Shown here piece after piece: positions 1 through 6,434 of a DNA stretch of 12,106 nt. The DNA is from Pseudomonadota bacterium (GTDB taxonomy: Bacteria; Pseudomonadota; Gammaproteobacteria; Xanthomonadales; Rhodanobacteraceae). Position 1 is the stretch's first letter, and the number at the start of each line of letters is the position of its first letter. The DNA is taken from the NCBI GenBank assembly GCA_025351555.1, contig JANXVS010000293.1, positions 1 to 12,106 on the forward strand, in the 5' to 3' direction. Both the position numbers and the translations under genes were made by a program. The notes below the pieces were generated by a model, which was not told where the DNA came from, searched no databases, and saw only the letters and a program-made list of their open reading frames with translations.

Positions 1-398
1 TGCCGATCGCGCTGGCGGTCGGCCTGTTCTACTTCGGTCGCTGGCTGGAGCATGCGCACCCGGCACTGGGCGCGAGCGGTGCGCAAATGTTGATCTGGGG
101 GTTCTTCGTATCGACTGTGGTGCTGTTCCATGCCACGGTGACGATCAACTCGCTCGCCCACCGCTTCGGGTCGCGCCGCTATGACACCGCCGACAACAGC
201 CGCAACAACTGGCTGCTGGCGCTGATCACATTCGGCGAAGGCTGGCACAACAATCACCATCACTTTCCCGGCGCGGCGCGCCAGGGCTTTCGCTGGTGGG
301 AGGTGGATTTGACCTACTACCTGTTGCGCGGACTGGCCGCCTGTGGGCTGGTGTGGGACCTGAAACCGGTACCCGCTGGTTTGCGCAGGACACGTTGA
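1..398 (+). CDS. acyl-CoA (delta-9 type) fatty acid desaturase, C-terminal part
   Basis: This is the last 131 codons of a membrane di-iron fatty acid desaturase; its start lies before the window and the reading frame begins at base 3. The family places a double bond in a saturated acyl chain using O2 and electrons from a ferredoxin or cytochrome-b5-type donor. Visible signs are the segment NSLAHRFGSRRYDTADNSRNN, of which the central NSLAH and D-S-NN pattern is typical of acyl-CoA desaturases, and the third histidine box HNNHH encoded at 246-260. A hydrophobic stretch (IWGFFVSTVVLFHATVTI) just before fits the last transmembrane pair. The first two histidine boxes are outside the window. The stop lies 3 bases before the next gene's ATG, so it belongs to the same operon and probably supplies the unsaturated substrate for the two Cfa-like enzymes. 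Regiospecificity cannot be read from this fragment. Confidence 0.9.
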   Translation, partial: PIALAVGLFYFGRWLEHAHPALGASGAQMLIWGFFVSTVVLFHATVTINSLAHRFGSRRYDTADNSRNNWLLALITFGEGWHNNHHHFPGAARQGFRWWEVDLTYYLLRGLAACGLVWDLKPVPAGLRRTR

Positions 399-401
399 CC
401 C

Positions 402-1646
402 ATGCGAATTGCCGTCATCGGATCTGGCATCAGCGGTCTGGCAAGCGCATGGCTGCTGTCGCGGGAGCATGACGTGGCGGTGTACGAGGCGAACGATTAT
501 CTAGGCGGTCACACGCATACTCACGAAGTCGATGTCGGCGGCCGGAAATTCGCCGTCGACACCGGCTTTATCGTGTTCAATCCGCCGCATTATCCACTTT
601 TGACAAGAATGTTCAGAGCACTCGAGGTGCAGTCGCAACCGACGACGATGAGTTTCGCGCTGAAGAACGAGCGCAGCGGCCTGGAATACAATGCGACGAA
701 TCTGCGTGGTTTGTTCTGCCAGCGCCGCAACCTGGTATCGCCACGATTCTTGCGCATGCTGCGCGACATCTTGCGCTTCTATCGTGAGGCGCCGGCGCTG
801 CTGGGTCTGGCCGGTGCCGGCCCGACGCTCGGCGAGTACCTTGCCGCAAACGGTTATTCGGCTGCGTTCCGCGACGATCACCTGGTGCCGATGGCATCGG
901 CGCTGTGGTCGTCGCCGCCGACGCGAATCCTGGACTTTCCAGTGAAGCACCTGGCCGAGTTCATGGCCAATCACCAGATGTTGCAAACCCGGGATCGGCC
1001 GCAATGGCGCGTGGTGAAGGGCGGTTCGCAACAATATGTACGTGCCCTGCGCAGAAACTGGAAGGTGCGCGAGCGCGTCGGCTGTGCGGTGACCAGGGTC
1101 ACCCGCGAAAACGACGGCGTGCGCATCGACAGTGCGGGCGGCAGCGAACGATACGATCATGCGGTGCTCGCCTGCCATAGCGACCAGACCCTGGCCCTGC
1201 TCGCCGATGCCAGCGACCGCGAACGCGACATTCTCGGCGCCATGCCGTATCAGGAGAACGACACGGTGCTGCACACCGACGCGAGCCTGCTGCCGCGCCG
1301 GCGTAGCGCCTGGGCGGGATGGAATGCGCTGGTGCCAAAAGATGCAAGTGAACAATGTACCGTCAGTTATTGCATGAATCTGCTGCAATCGCTGGATGCG
1401 CCGGAGCCGATCGTTGTCACCCTCAACCGCACTGCGCATATTGCGCCGGAAAAAATCCTGCGGCGCATGCGTTACCACCATCCGGTCTACTCGCAGGCGT
1501 CGGTCGCGGCGCAGAAACGCAAGGCCGAAATCCAGGGCGTCAATCGCACCTGGTTCGCGGGCGCCTACTGGGGCTGGGGTTTCCACGAAGACGGAATGCG
1601 CAGCGCGGTCGATGTGGCCAACGCGCTGGGCGTACGCTGGCCATGA
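402..1646 (+). CDS. FAD/NAD(P)-binding flavoprotein, amine-oxidase-like
   Basis: A 414-residue flavoprotein of the amine oxidase / protoporphyrinogen-oxidase-like superfamily, of the type usually called predicted NAD/FAD-binding protein (COG2907). The N-terminus carries the dinucleotide-binding signature G-S-G-I-S-G (residues 7-12), an acidic residue ending the second strand (E29), and a GG pair (35-36) typical of FAD binding. A second conserved stretch, WRVVKGGSQQYV (202-213), and the C-terminal FAD motif FAGAYWGWGFHEDGMRSA (385-402) complete the fold. There is no signal peptide or membrane segment, so it is probably cytoplasmic or membrane-peripheral. Genes of this family commonly sit directly before DUF1365 and a Cfa-like gene, as here. 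An acyl-chain oxidoreductase role is inferred from that company; the substrate is unknown. An AGGA ribosome-binding site lies about 11 bases before the ATG. The next gene overlaps by 4 bases (ATGA). Confidence 0.94.
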   Translation: MRIAVIGSGISGLASAWLLSREHDVAVYEANDYLGGHTHTHEVDVGGRKFAVDTGFIVFNPPHYPLLTRMFRALEVQSQPTTMSFALKNERSGLEYNATNLRGLFCQRRNLVSPRFLRMLRDILRFYREAPALLGLAGAGPTLGEYLAANGYSAAFRDDHLVPMASALWSSPPTRILDFPVKHLAEFMANHQMLQTRDRPQWRVVKGGSQQYVRALRRNWKVRERVGCAVTRVTRENDGVRIDSAGGSERYDHAVLACHSDQTLALLADASDRERDILGAMPYQENDTVLHTDASLLPRRRSAWAGWNALVPKDASEQCTVSYCMNLLQSLDAPEPIVVTLNRTAHIAPEKILRRMRYHHPVYSQASVAAQKRKAEIQGVNRTWFAGAYWGWGFHEDGMRSAVDVANALGVRWP

Positions 1647-2428
1647 CCGCTGTGACTGCCAGCGCCATCTACGAAGGCTGGGTGCGTCATCGCCGCCACA
1701 CGCCGCACGCGCATGCGTTCCGCTACCGGATGTACCTGTTGTATCTGGATCTGGCCGAACTCGATCGCGTCTTCGCCAGACGCTGGCTGTGGTCGGTGAA
1801 CCGGCGCAACCTGGCGGAGTTCCGCCGCAGCGATTACCTGGGCGATCCCGCAGTTCCTCTCGATCAAGCGGTGCGCGCACGCATCCGCGAAGCCTGTGGC
1901 CGCGCACCGACCGGGCCGATCAGGCTATTGGCGCATTTGCGCACTTGTGGACATTGTTTCAACCCGGTCGCCTTCTACTATTGCTACGCAGACGACGGCA
2001 CCACACTCGACACCATCGTTGCCGAGATCACGAATACCCCATGGAAAGAACGCCACAGCTATGTGCTGCCGGTCGCCACCGCCGATCGCCACGGCACAGC
2101 ACTGCGCTGGGATTTTCGCAAGGCCTTCCACGTCTCGCCGTTCATGCCGATGCAGCGCGACTACAGCTGGCGCTTTACGGTACCGAATGATGCGGCGCCG
2201 GATGCCGCGCTGCGCGTGCACATGGATGTGCTCGATGATACAGCGCGCGATTTCGACGCGACCCTGGTGCTGCAACGCCGCCCGCTGACAGGCGCCAATC
2301 TTGCGCGCGTGCTGCTGCGCTTTCCGGCGATGAGCTTGCGTATTGTCGCGGCAATCCACTGGCAGGCGCTGCGGCTCTGGCTGCGCCGCAATCCCGTGTA
2401 CGACCATCCAAAACCCAAAGCGAGCTGA
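1643..2428 (+). CDS. DUF1365 family protein
   Basis: A 261-residue protein of the DUF1365 family (COG3496), whose biochemical role I do not know. The hallmark motifs are all present: H..H.FRYRMY..YLDL near the N-terminus (residues 19-37), CFNPVAFYYC (105-114), the E-x-x-NTPWKERHSY stretch (128-140) and FHVSPFMPM (162-170) followed by a Tyr at 174. Length is normal for the family. The conserved His, Glu and Tyr residues look like a catalytic or metal/ligand site, but that is inference. No signal peptide; one mildly hydrophobic segment near 228-246 may touch the membrane. The start is fixed by the 4-base ATGA overlap with the flavoprotein stop, which implies translational coupling; the open frame extends further upstream, but that part reads inside the flavoprotein gene. 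DUF1365 genes are usually found between a flavoprotein of this kind and a Cfa-like methyltransferase, so a step in the same lipid modification is likely. Confidence 0.94.
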   Translation: MTAVTASAIYEGWVRHRRHTPHAHAFRYRMYLLYLDLAELDRVFARRWLWSVNRRNLAEFRRSDYLGDPAVPLDQAVRARIREACGRAPTGPIRLLAHLRTCGHCFNPVAFYYCYADDGTTLDTIVAEITNTPWKERHSYVLPVATADRHGTALRWDFRKAFHVSPFMPMQRDYSWRFTVPNDAAPDAALRVHMDVLDDTARDFDATLVLQRRPLTGANLARVLLRFPAMSLRIVAAIHWQALRLWLRRNPVYDHPKPKAS

Positions 2429-2430
2429 GC

Positions 2431-3723
2431 ATGAATCCCGAATCAGCCAGAACCATCGATCTTGCGCCATCGACCGCCTACGGCATGCTCGACCGCGCCT
2501 TGCGCACGCGTCTGCTAGTGCAGATGAATGCGCTGCGCGACAGCCAGCTGCGCATCATCGATGCGCTCGGCGAGAGCGTGCTCGGAACGCCGGCGGCGCA
2601 TCCGGCCGACACTCTGCATGCGACGGTGCGAGTATACGATGCGGCATTTTACCGTCAGGTCGCGGGCAATGGCAGTGTCGGCGCGGGCGAGGCCTATATG
2701 GATGGCGTGTGGGAATGCGACGATCTGGTTGCCCTGATGCGCATGCTGGTGCGCAATCGCGATCTGCTCGACGCGATGGAAACCGGGTTGGCGCGGTTCG
2801 GCGGCATCGCCATGCGTGCCTGGCATACCTTGCGTCGCAATACGCGCAGCGGCAGCCAGCGCAATATCGCTGCACACTATGATCTCGGCAACGATTTCTT
2901 TCACCTGTTTCTCGACGACAACATGATGTATTCGTCGGCGATTTTCGCGCGTGCGGACGAATCGCTGGAAGTCGCATCCACGCGTAAAGTCGATCGCATC
3001 TGCCAAAAGCTGGCGCTGTCAGCGAACGATCGCGTGGTCGAGATCGGTTCCGGGTGGGGCGGCTTTGCCATTCACGCCGCGCGCAACTACGGTTGCCACA
3101 TCACGACGACCACAATCTCGCGTGAGCAATATGACCTCGCGCGCGAGCGCGTGCATGCGGCCGGCCTCGACGGCCGCGTCGAGGTGCTGCTGGAGGACTA
3201 TCGCGATCTGTCCGGCAGTTACGACAAGCTCGTGTCGATCGAAATGATCGAGGCAATCGGTCATCAGTATCTGGACAGCTATTTCACCAAGGTTGGAGCA
3301 CTGCTCGAACCGCAGGGCATGGCGCTGATCCAGGCGATAACGATCGAGGATCATCGCTATGCGCAGGCGCTGCGCGCGGTGGATTTCATCAAGCGCCACA
3401 TCTTTCCCGGCAGCTTTATTCCTTCGATCAGCGCGATGTTGAGTGCAATCACGCGTACGAGCGATATGAAACTGTACCAACTCGAAGACATCGGCCCAAG
3501 CTATGCAGTGACGCTAGCCACTTGGCGTGAACGCTTCCACCGGCATCTGCCCGAAGTACGCACCCAGGGTTATGACGAGCGCTTCGTTCGCATGTGGGAT
3601 TTCTATCTGGCCTATTGCGAAAGCGGCTTCCGCGAGCGCTCCACCGGCGACGTGCAGATGCTGCTGGTCAAGCCCGGTTGCCGGCGGCGGCAATGCCTGC
3701 CTGATCTGGAGTCGACATTGTGA
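2431..3723 (+). CDS. cyclopropane-fatty-acyl-phospholipid synthase-like methyltransferase (Cfa-like 1)
   Basis: A 430-residue SAM-dependent methyltransferase of the Cfa family (COG2230), which alkylates the double bond of unsaturated acyl chains, usually in membrane phospholipids. The N-terminal lipid-binding part includes GAGEAYMDGVW (85-94), and the domain-joining stretch HYDLGNDFF (149-157) is conserved. The SAM motif is VVEIGSGWGG (202-211), followed by TTTISREQ (226-233) and EDYRDL (255-260). Compared from memory with E. coli Cfa, the bicarbonate-site residues Cys139, Glu239, His266 and Tyr317 correspond here to Ser169, Glu274, Gln301 and Tyr358. Two are therefore changed, which raises the possibility of methyl or methylene addition without ring closure. 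A short Arg-rich tail (417-430) follows the catalytic domain. The ATG lies 2 bases after the DUF1365 stop with only a weak purine-rich site, so translation is probably coupled. The next gene's GTG overlaps the stop. Confidence 0.92.
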   Translation: MNPESARTIDLAPSTAYGMLDRALRTRLLVQMNALRDSQLRIIDALGESVLGTPAAHPADTLHATVRVYDAAFYRQVAGNGSVGAGEAYMDGVWECDDLVALMRMLVRNRDLLDAMETGLARFGGIAMRAWHTLRRNTRSGSQRNIAAHYDLGNDFFHLFLDDNMMYSSAIFARADESLEVASTRKVDRICQKLALSANDRVVEIGSGWGGFAIHAARNYGCHITTTTISREQYDLARERVHAAGLDGRVEVLLEDYRDLSGSYDKLVSIEMIEAIGHQYLDSYFTKVGALLEPQGMALIQAITIEDHRYAQALRAVDFIKRHIFPGSFIPSISAMLSAITRTSDMKLYQLEDIGPSYAVTLATWRERFHRHLPEVRTQGYDERFVRMWDFYLAYCESGFRERSTGDVQMLLVKPGCRRRQCLPDLESTL

Positions 3724-4268
3724 ATTTGTGGATAAATGCTATTTTCTACCAAGCGACCTGGCTGATAACCATCGCCGGCGCGGCGCGTGGATGGTGGTGG
3801 GCAGGGCCAGCCGCGCTCGTGGTATTCGCCGGCTGGCAGCTCGCGGTGTCGTCGCAGCGGCGGGCGGATGCGTTGCTGGTGCTGTACGCCGCGGTGATCG
3901 GCTTCGTCATCGATTCGGCGTTCGCGCAGGCGAGCCTGATCAGTTATGCCGCCGCCACGCCATGGGCGCAACTGGCACCGATCTGGATCGTCGCGTTGTG
4001 GATGAGTTTTGCGCTGACGCTCAATCATTCGCTTGCGTACCTGAAGACGCATGCACTGGTCGCGGCCGCGCTCGGCGGCATCGGCGCGCCGCTGGCGTAT
4101 CTGGCGGCGGCGAATTGGGGTGCGCTCGCATTTCCCGCCTCGCAGTTACCCTCCCTGATCCTGCTCGCGACAGTCTGGGCGGTGCTGACGCCGGCCTTGT
4201 GCCGTCTGGCCCAGGCGTTGCTCCTGCACAAGACGGCGGTATTTGCGTTGCCCGGAGACTCACGATGA
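3720..4268 (+). CDS. DUF2878 family inner-membrane protein
   Basis: A 182-residue, strongly hydrophobic protein that I place in the DUF2878 family; its function is unknown. About six membrane segments are visible, roughly at residues 6-20, 26-43, 49-68, 86-104, 112-130 and 143-168, with few charged residues between them. Conserved-looking features are the N-terminal W-I-N-A-x-F-Y-Q-x-x-W, the polar patch in WMSFALTLNHSLAYL (94-108) and G-x-x-G-A-P-L-A-Y (119-127). The start is a GTG whose last two bases begin the Cfa-like 1 stop (GTGA overlap). A GGAG ribosome-binding site 8 bases upstream (3708-3711) supports it. Genes of this family tend to travel with Cfa-like methyltransferases, so a role in presenting lipid substrate or forming a membrane complex with the enzymes is a reasonable guess, no more. 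Confidence 0.85.
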   Translation: MNLWINAIFYQATWLITIAGAARGWWWAGPAALVVFAGWQLAVSSQRRADALLVLYAAVIGFVIDSAFAQASLISYAAATPWAQLAPIWIVALWMSFALTLNHSLAYLKTHALVAAALGGIGAPLAYLAAANWGALAFPASQLPSLILLATVWAVLTPALCRLAQALLLHKTAVFALPGDSR

Positions 4269-5047
4269 CGCCCTGGTACATTCTCTACGTCTGGGTCGCT
4301 GCCAGCGTCGCCATGTTCGTCGGCTGGCTAATCCAGCGGCGCACGCGCAACGCCGGCATCGTCGATGCAATCTGGTCCGCGTGCATGGGTGCCGCCGCCC
4401 TGTTCTACGCATGGGTGGGCAGCGGCGGCCTGGTGTCGCGGCTGGCCGTGGCCATGCTCGGCGGTCTCTGGGGTTTTCGTCTGTGCATGCACATCCTGTC
4501 GCGCGTGCTCAACGAACCCGAGGATGGGCGTTATCGCTATCTGCGCGAATACTGGCGCGATGACCAACGCAAATTCTTCGGCTTTTTCATGGCCCAGGCA
4601 CTGCTGACCGCCCTGTTCTCGCTGCCGTTTTATGCCGTCGCGGAAAATCCGCGGGATTCCTTGTCGATCTGGTGCATGTTCGGACTCGTGATCTGGATAA
4701 CCAGCGTCACCGGCGAATCGATCGCCGATGCGCAATTGTCCCGTTTTCGCAAAAATCCACAAAATCACGGCAAGACCTGTCGCGTGGGTCTGTGGCGTTA
4801 CTCCCGGCATCCAAACTATTTTTTCGAGTGGCTGCACTGGTTCGCCTATGTGTTTCTGTCGATAGGCACACCGTTCCCGGCGTGGCTGCTGAGTCTGCTC
4901 GGGCCGACCCTGATGCTGGCCTCGCTGTGCTGGATCAGCGGCATTCCGTTCACCGAGGCGCAGGCATTGCGCTCGCGCGGCGATGACTACCGCGACTACC
5001 AGCGCAGCACCAGCATGCTGATCCCGTGGTTTCCAAAGAGCACCTGA
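4265..5047 (+). CDS. DUF1295 family membrane protein (steroid 5-alpha-reductase / ICMT fold)
   Basis: A 260-residue membrane protein of the DUF1295 family (COG3752), related to steroid 5-alpha reductases, sterol reductases and isoprenylcysteine methyltransferases. Hydrophobic segments lie near residues 5-22, 36-52, 60-76, 106-124, 134-150 and 188-228. The C-terminal signature is clear: G-L-W-R-Y-S-R-H-P-N-Y (175-185), E188 and W192, then E231, R238-G239, Y242, Y245 and the end PWFP (254-257). In the related reductases and ICMT this region binds NADPH or SAM. Which cofactor is used here cannot be told from sequence; in this operon an NADPH-dependent reduction of an alkylated acyl intermediate is an attractive inference. 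A GGAG site 7 bases upstream (4254-4257) and the ATGA overlap with the DUF2878 stop define the start. The next gene begins 3 bases after the stop. Confidence 0.9.
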   Translation: MTPWYILYVWVAASVAMFVGWLIQRRTRNAGIVDAIWSACMGAAALFYAWVGSGGLVSRLAVAMLGGLWGFRLCMHILSRVLNEPEDGRYRYLREYWRDDQRKFFGFFMAQALLTALFSLPFYAVAENPRDSLSIWCMFGLVIWITSVTGESIADAQLSRFRKNPQNHGKTCRVGLWRYSRHPNYFFEWLHWFAYVFLSIGTPFPAWLLSLLGPTLMLASLCWISGIPFTEAQALRSRGDDYRDYQRSTSMLIPWFPKST

Positions 5048-5050
5048 TCG

Positions 5051-6133
5051 ATGAACCAGACCATTTCCACCAGTGCCCACAGCGCGGACTCGCAGCCGGC
5101 GCCGACCGGACTTATCGGCTTGTGCGAACGCGGCCTGATACCCGACTGGCTGACGCGCCTGGGCATTCGCCGCATGTGTACGCATCGCCTGCGCGAGGAA
5201 CGCGCAGGCGATGTCGCAGCCGCGTGGGCGCGATTCCGGCACTGCCTGGACGCACTGCGCGAAAGTCCGGTCGCGATCCATACCGACGCCGCGAACGCGC
5301 AACATTACGAACTGCCGCCGCGATTCTTCGAGTTGTGTCTGGGCAAGCGCCTGAAATATTCGAGTTGCTATTTCCTCAACGGCGACGAGACGCTGGATCA
5401 GGCCGAGGAGGCAATGCTGGCGCTGTACGCCGATCGTGCGCAACTCGCCGATGGTCAGGATATCCTCGAGCTCGGCTGCGGCTGGGGTTCGCTGACCTTG
5501 TGGATAGCGCAGCATTTTCCACAAAGCCGCATCACGGCCGTTTCCAATTCACGGCCGCAACGGGAGTTCATCCAGGCGCGCTGCCGGGAACGCGGGTTCG
5601 ACAACGTGCACGTGATCACGCAGGACGTGAACCGGTTGGAACTCGAATCCAGGCAATTCGATCGCGTCGTATCAATCGAGATGTTCGAGCACATGCGCAA
5701 CTACGACACCCTGCTCGGGCGCATCGCATCTTGGCTGCGCCCCGGCGGAAAACTTTTTGTGCACATTTTCTGCCATCGTGAACTGATGTATCCGTTCGAG
5801 ACCGAAGGCGACGACAACTGGCTGGGTCGCTACTTCTTCACCGGCGGTCTTATGCCGTCCGCCGATACGCTGTTGTGGTTCCAGCACGATCTGCGCATCG
5901 AGCAACAATGGCGGCTGTCTGGTACGCATTATGAAAAGACCGCTAATACCTGGCTCGCGAATCAGGACGCGAACCGCGACGAAATCCTGCGCGTGCTCGA
6001 ATCGGCTTACGGCAATCAGGCACGGCTATGGCATCAACGCTGGCGCATGTTCTGGATGGCCTGCGCAGAATTGTTCGGCTATTCCGGGGGCAACGAGTGG
6101 CTGGTGGGGCATTATCTATTTGCGAAGCCCTGA
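5051..6133 (+). CDS. Cfa-like SAM-dependent methyltransferase 2 (coclaurine N-methyltransferase-like subfamily)
   Basis: A 360-residue class I SAM methyltransferase of the broad Cfa family, clearly distinct from Cfa-like 1. Motif I is ILELGCGWG (138-146), followed by ITAVSNSRPQ (161-170). The catalytic-region motif is MFEHMRNY (211-218) with E213 and H214, then FVHIFCHR (236-243). The C-terminal half, with LSGTHYEKT (289-297) and the ending ELFGYSGGNEW (340-350), closely resembles what I recall of plant coclaurine N-methyltransferases and their bacterial relatives. The N-terminal domain differs from canonical Cfa. The substrate may be an acyl chain or a lipid head-group amine; membership in this operon favours a lipid. 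It starts 3 bases after the DUF1295 stop with a weak AAAGAG site about 10 bases upstream. It is the last gene of the operon. Confidence 0.92.
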   Translation: MNQTISTSAHSADSQPAPTGLIGLCERGLIPDWLTRLGIRRMCTHRLREERAGDVAAAWARFRHCLDALRESPVAIHTDAANAQHYELPPRFFELCLGKRLKYSSCYFLNGDETLDQAEEAMLALYADRAQLADGQDILELGCGWGSLTLWIAQHFPQSRITAVSNSRPQREFIQARCRERGFDNVHVITQDVNRLELESRQFDRVVSIEMFEHMRNYDTLLGRIASWLRPGGKLFVHIFCHRELMYPFETEGDDNWLGRYFFTGGLMPSADTLLWFQHDLRIEQQWRLSGTHYEKTANTWLANQDANRDEILRVLESAYGNQARLWHQRWRMFWMACAELFGYSGGNEWLVGHYLFAKP

Positions 6134-6180
6134 TCGAAAGATAACCCCAGTGTGCGCAAGGCGCTTCGACGGGCCATGCA

Positions 6181-6359
6181 CGGCACGGGGAGGTGCCGCG
6201 AATCGGCGGCTTGATCAGCCGATTCGAAAAGTGTGGTGCGGCTATGCCGCGCCCGCTTGATTGACTGCGCGCGCAGGAGCGCGCGCGAACAGCGGAGCTG
6301 ACCCAAAGGGCGAGCGTCAGGATGGCGCGAGTCAAACTGCGGCAGGATGCCCAGTTTTT
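6181..6359 (+). ncRNA. candidate structured RNA with GGA-loop hairpins (or palindromic repeat)
   Basis: Consecutive hairpins can be drawn on the + strand. They are CGGCAC/GTGCCG with loop GGGGAG (6181-6198); CGAATCGGC/GCCGATTCG with a 10-base loop (6199-6226); GCGGC/GCCGC (6238-6250); GCGCGCGC/GCGCGCGC with loop AGGA (6267-6286); CAGC/GCTG with loop GGA (6290-6300); GCGTC/GGCGC with loop AGGAT and one G-U pair (6314-6328); and a terminator-like hairpin with loop AGGAT (6334-6357). Five of the seven carry GGA in the loop. This layout, ending in a U-run, is what CsrA/RsmA-binding small RNAs such as CsrB, RsmY and RsmZ look like. Against it, no promoter is evident, the A two bases before GGA preferred by CsrA is mostly missing, and GC-rich genomes carry families of palindromic repeats. 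It could also simply be the 3' UTR of the operon. Confidence 0.3.
6334..6359 (+). terminator. probable Rho-independent terminator of the lipid operon
   Basis: The arms AAACTG (6334-6339) and CAGTTT (6352-6357) pair and continue, after one unpaired C (6340), as GGC/GCC (6341-6343 with 6349-6351) around the loop AGGAT. A run of five T (6355-6359) follows the stem, its first three bases being part of the 3' arm. It lies 200 bases after the last gene of the operon and points in its direction. The bulge makes it weaker than the downstream terminator. Confidence 0.6.
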
Positions 6360-6375
6360 CAATCATCAGATAATG

Positions 6376-6402
6376 AAAAGCCCGGCTTGCGCCGGGCTTT
6401 TT
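6376..6402. terminator. bidirectional Rho-independent terminator
   Basis: A perfect stem AAAAGCCCGGC (6376-6386) / GCCGGGCTTTT (6391-6401) with loop TTGC is followed by T on the + strand and has a matching A-run on the left that gives a T-run on the - strand. It sits between two convergent transcription units, 33 bases beyond the ompA-like stop, and would end both the lipid operon and the ompA-like transcript. Confidence 0.88.
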
Positions 6403-6434
6403 CGTGTTGCTTACGCGCATCGACTACAGATCGA

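Larger units (their letters stand above)
6134..6434. other. intergenic region between the convergent lipid operon and ompA-like gene
   Basis: About 300 bases without a convincing gene. The + strand carries a series of short inverted repeats between 6181 and 6351, a probable + strand terminator at 6334-6359 and a bidirectional terminator at 6376-6402. A + strand open frame crosses the right end of this region and continues opposite the ompA-like gene; I regard it as a shadow of that gene. No promoter that I would trust is visible inside the region. Confidence 0.7.

Noticed and set aside
501..1907. 468-codon open frame on the - strand opposite the flavoprotein and DUF1365 genes
   Set aside because: No recognisable protein motif, Arg/Gln/His-rich composition, and it mirrors two well-recognised genes; such antisense frames are common in GC-rich DNA.
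3727..3735. Perfect DnaA-box sequence TGTGGATAA at the DUF2878 start
   Set aside because: Single box within coding sequence, with only imperfect relatives far away (near 5502 and 10660); no AT-rich unwinding region or dnaA/dnaN genes, so not an origin.
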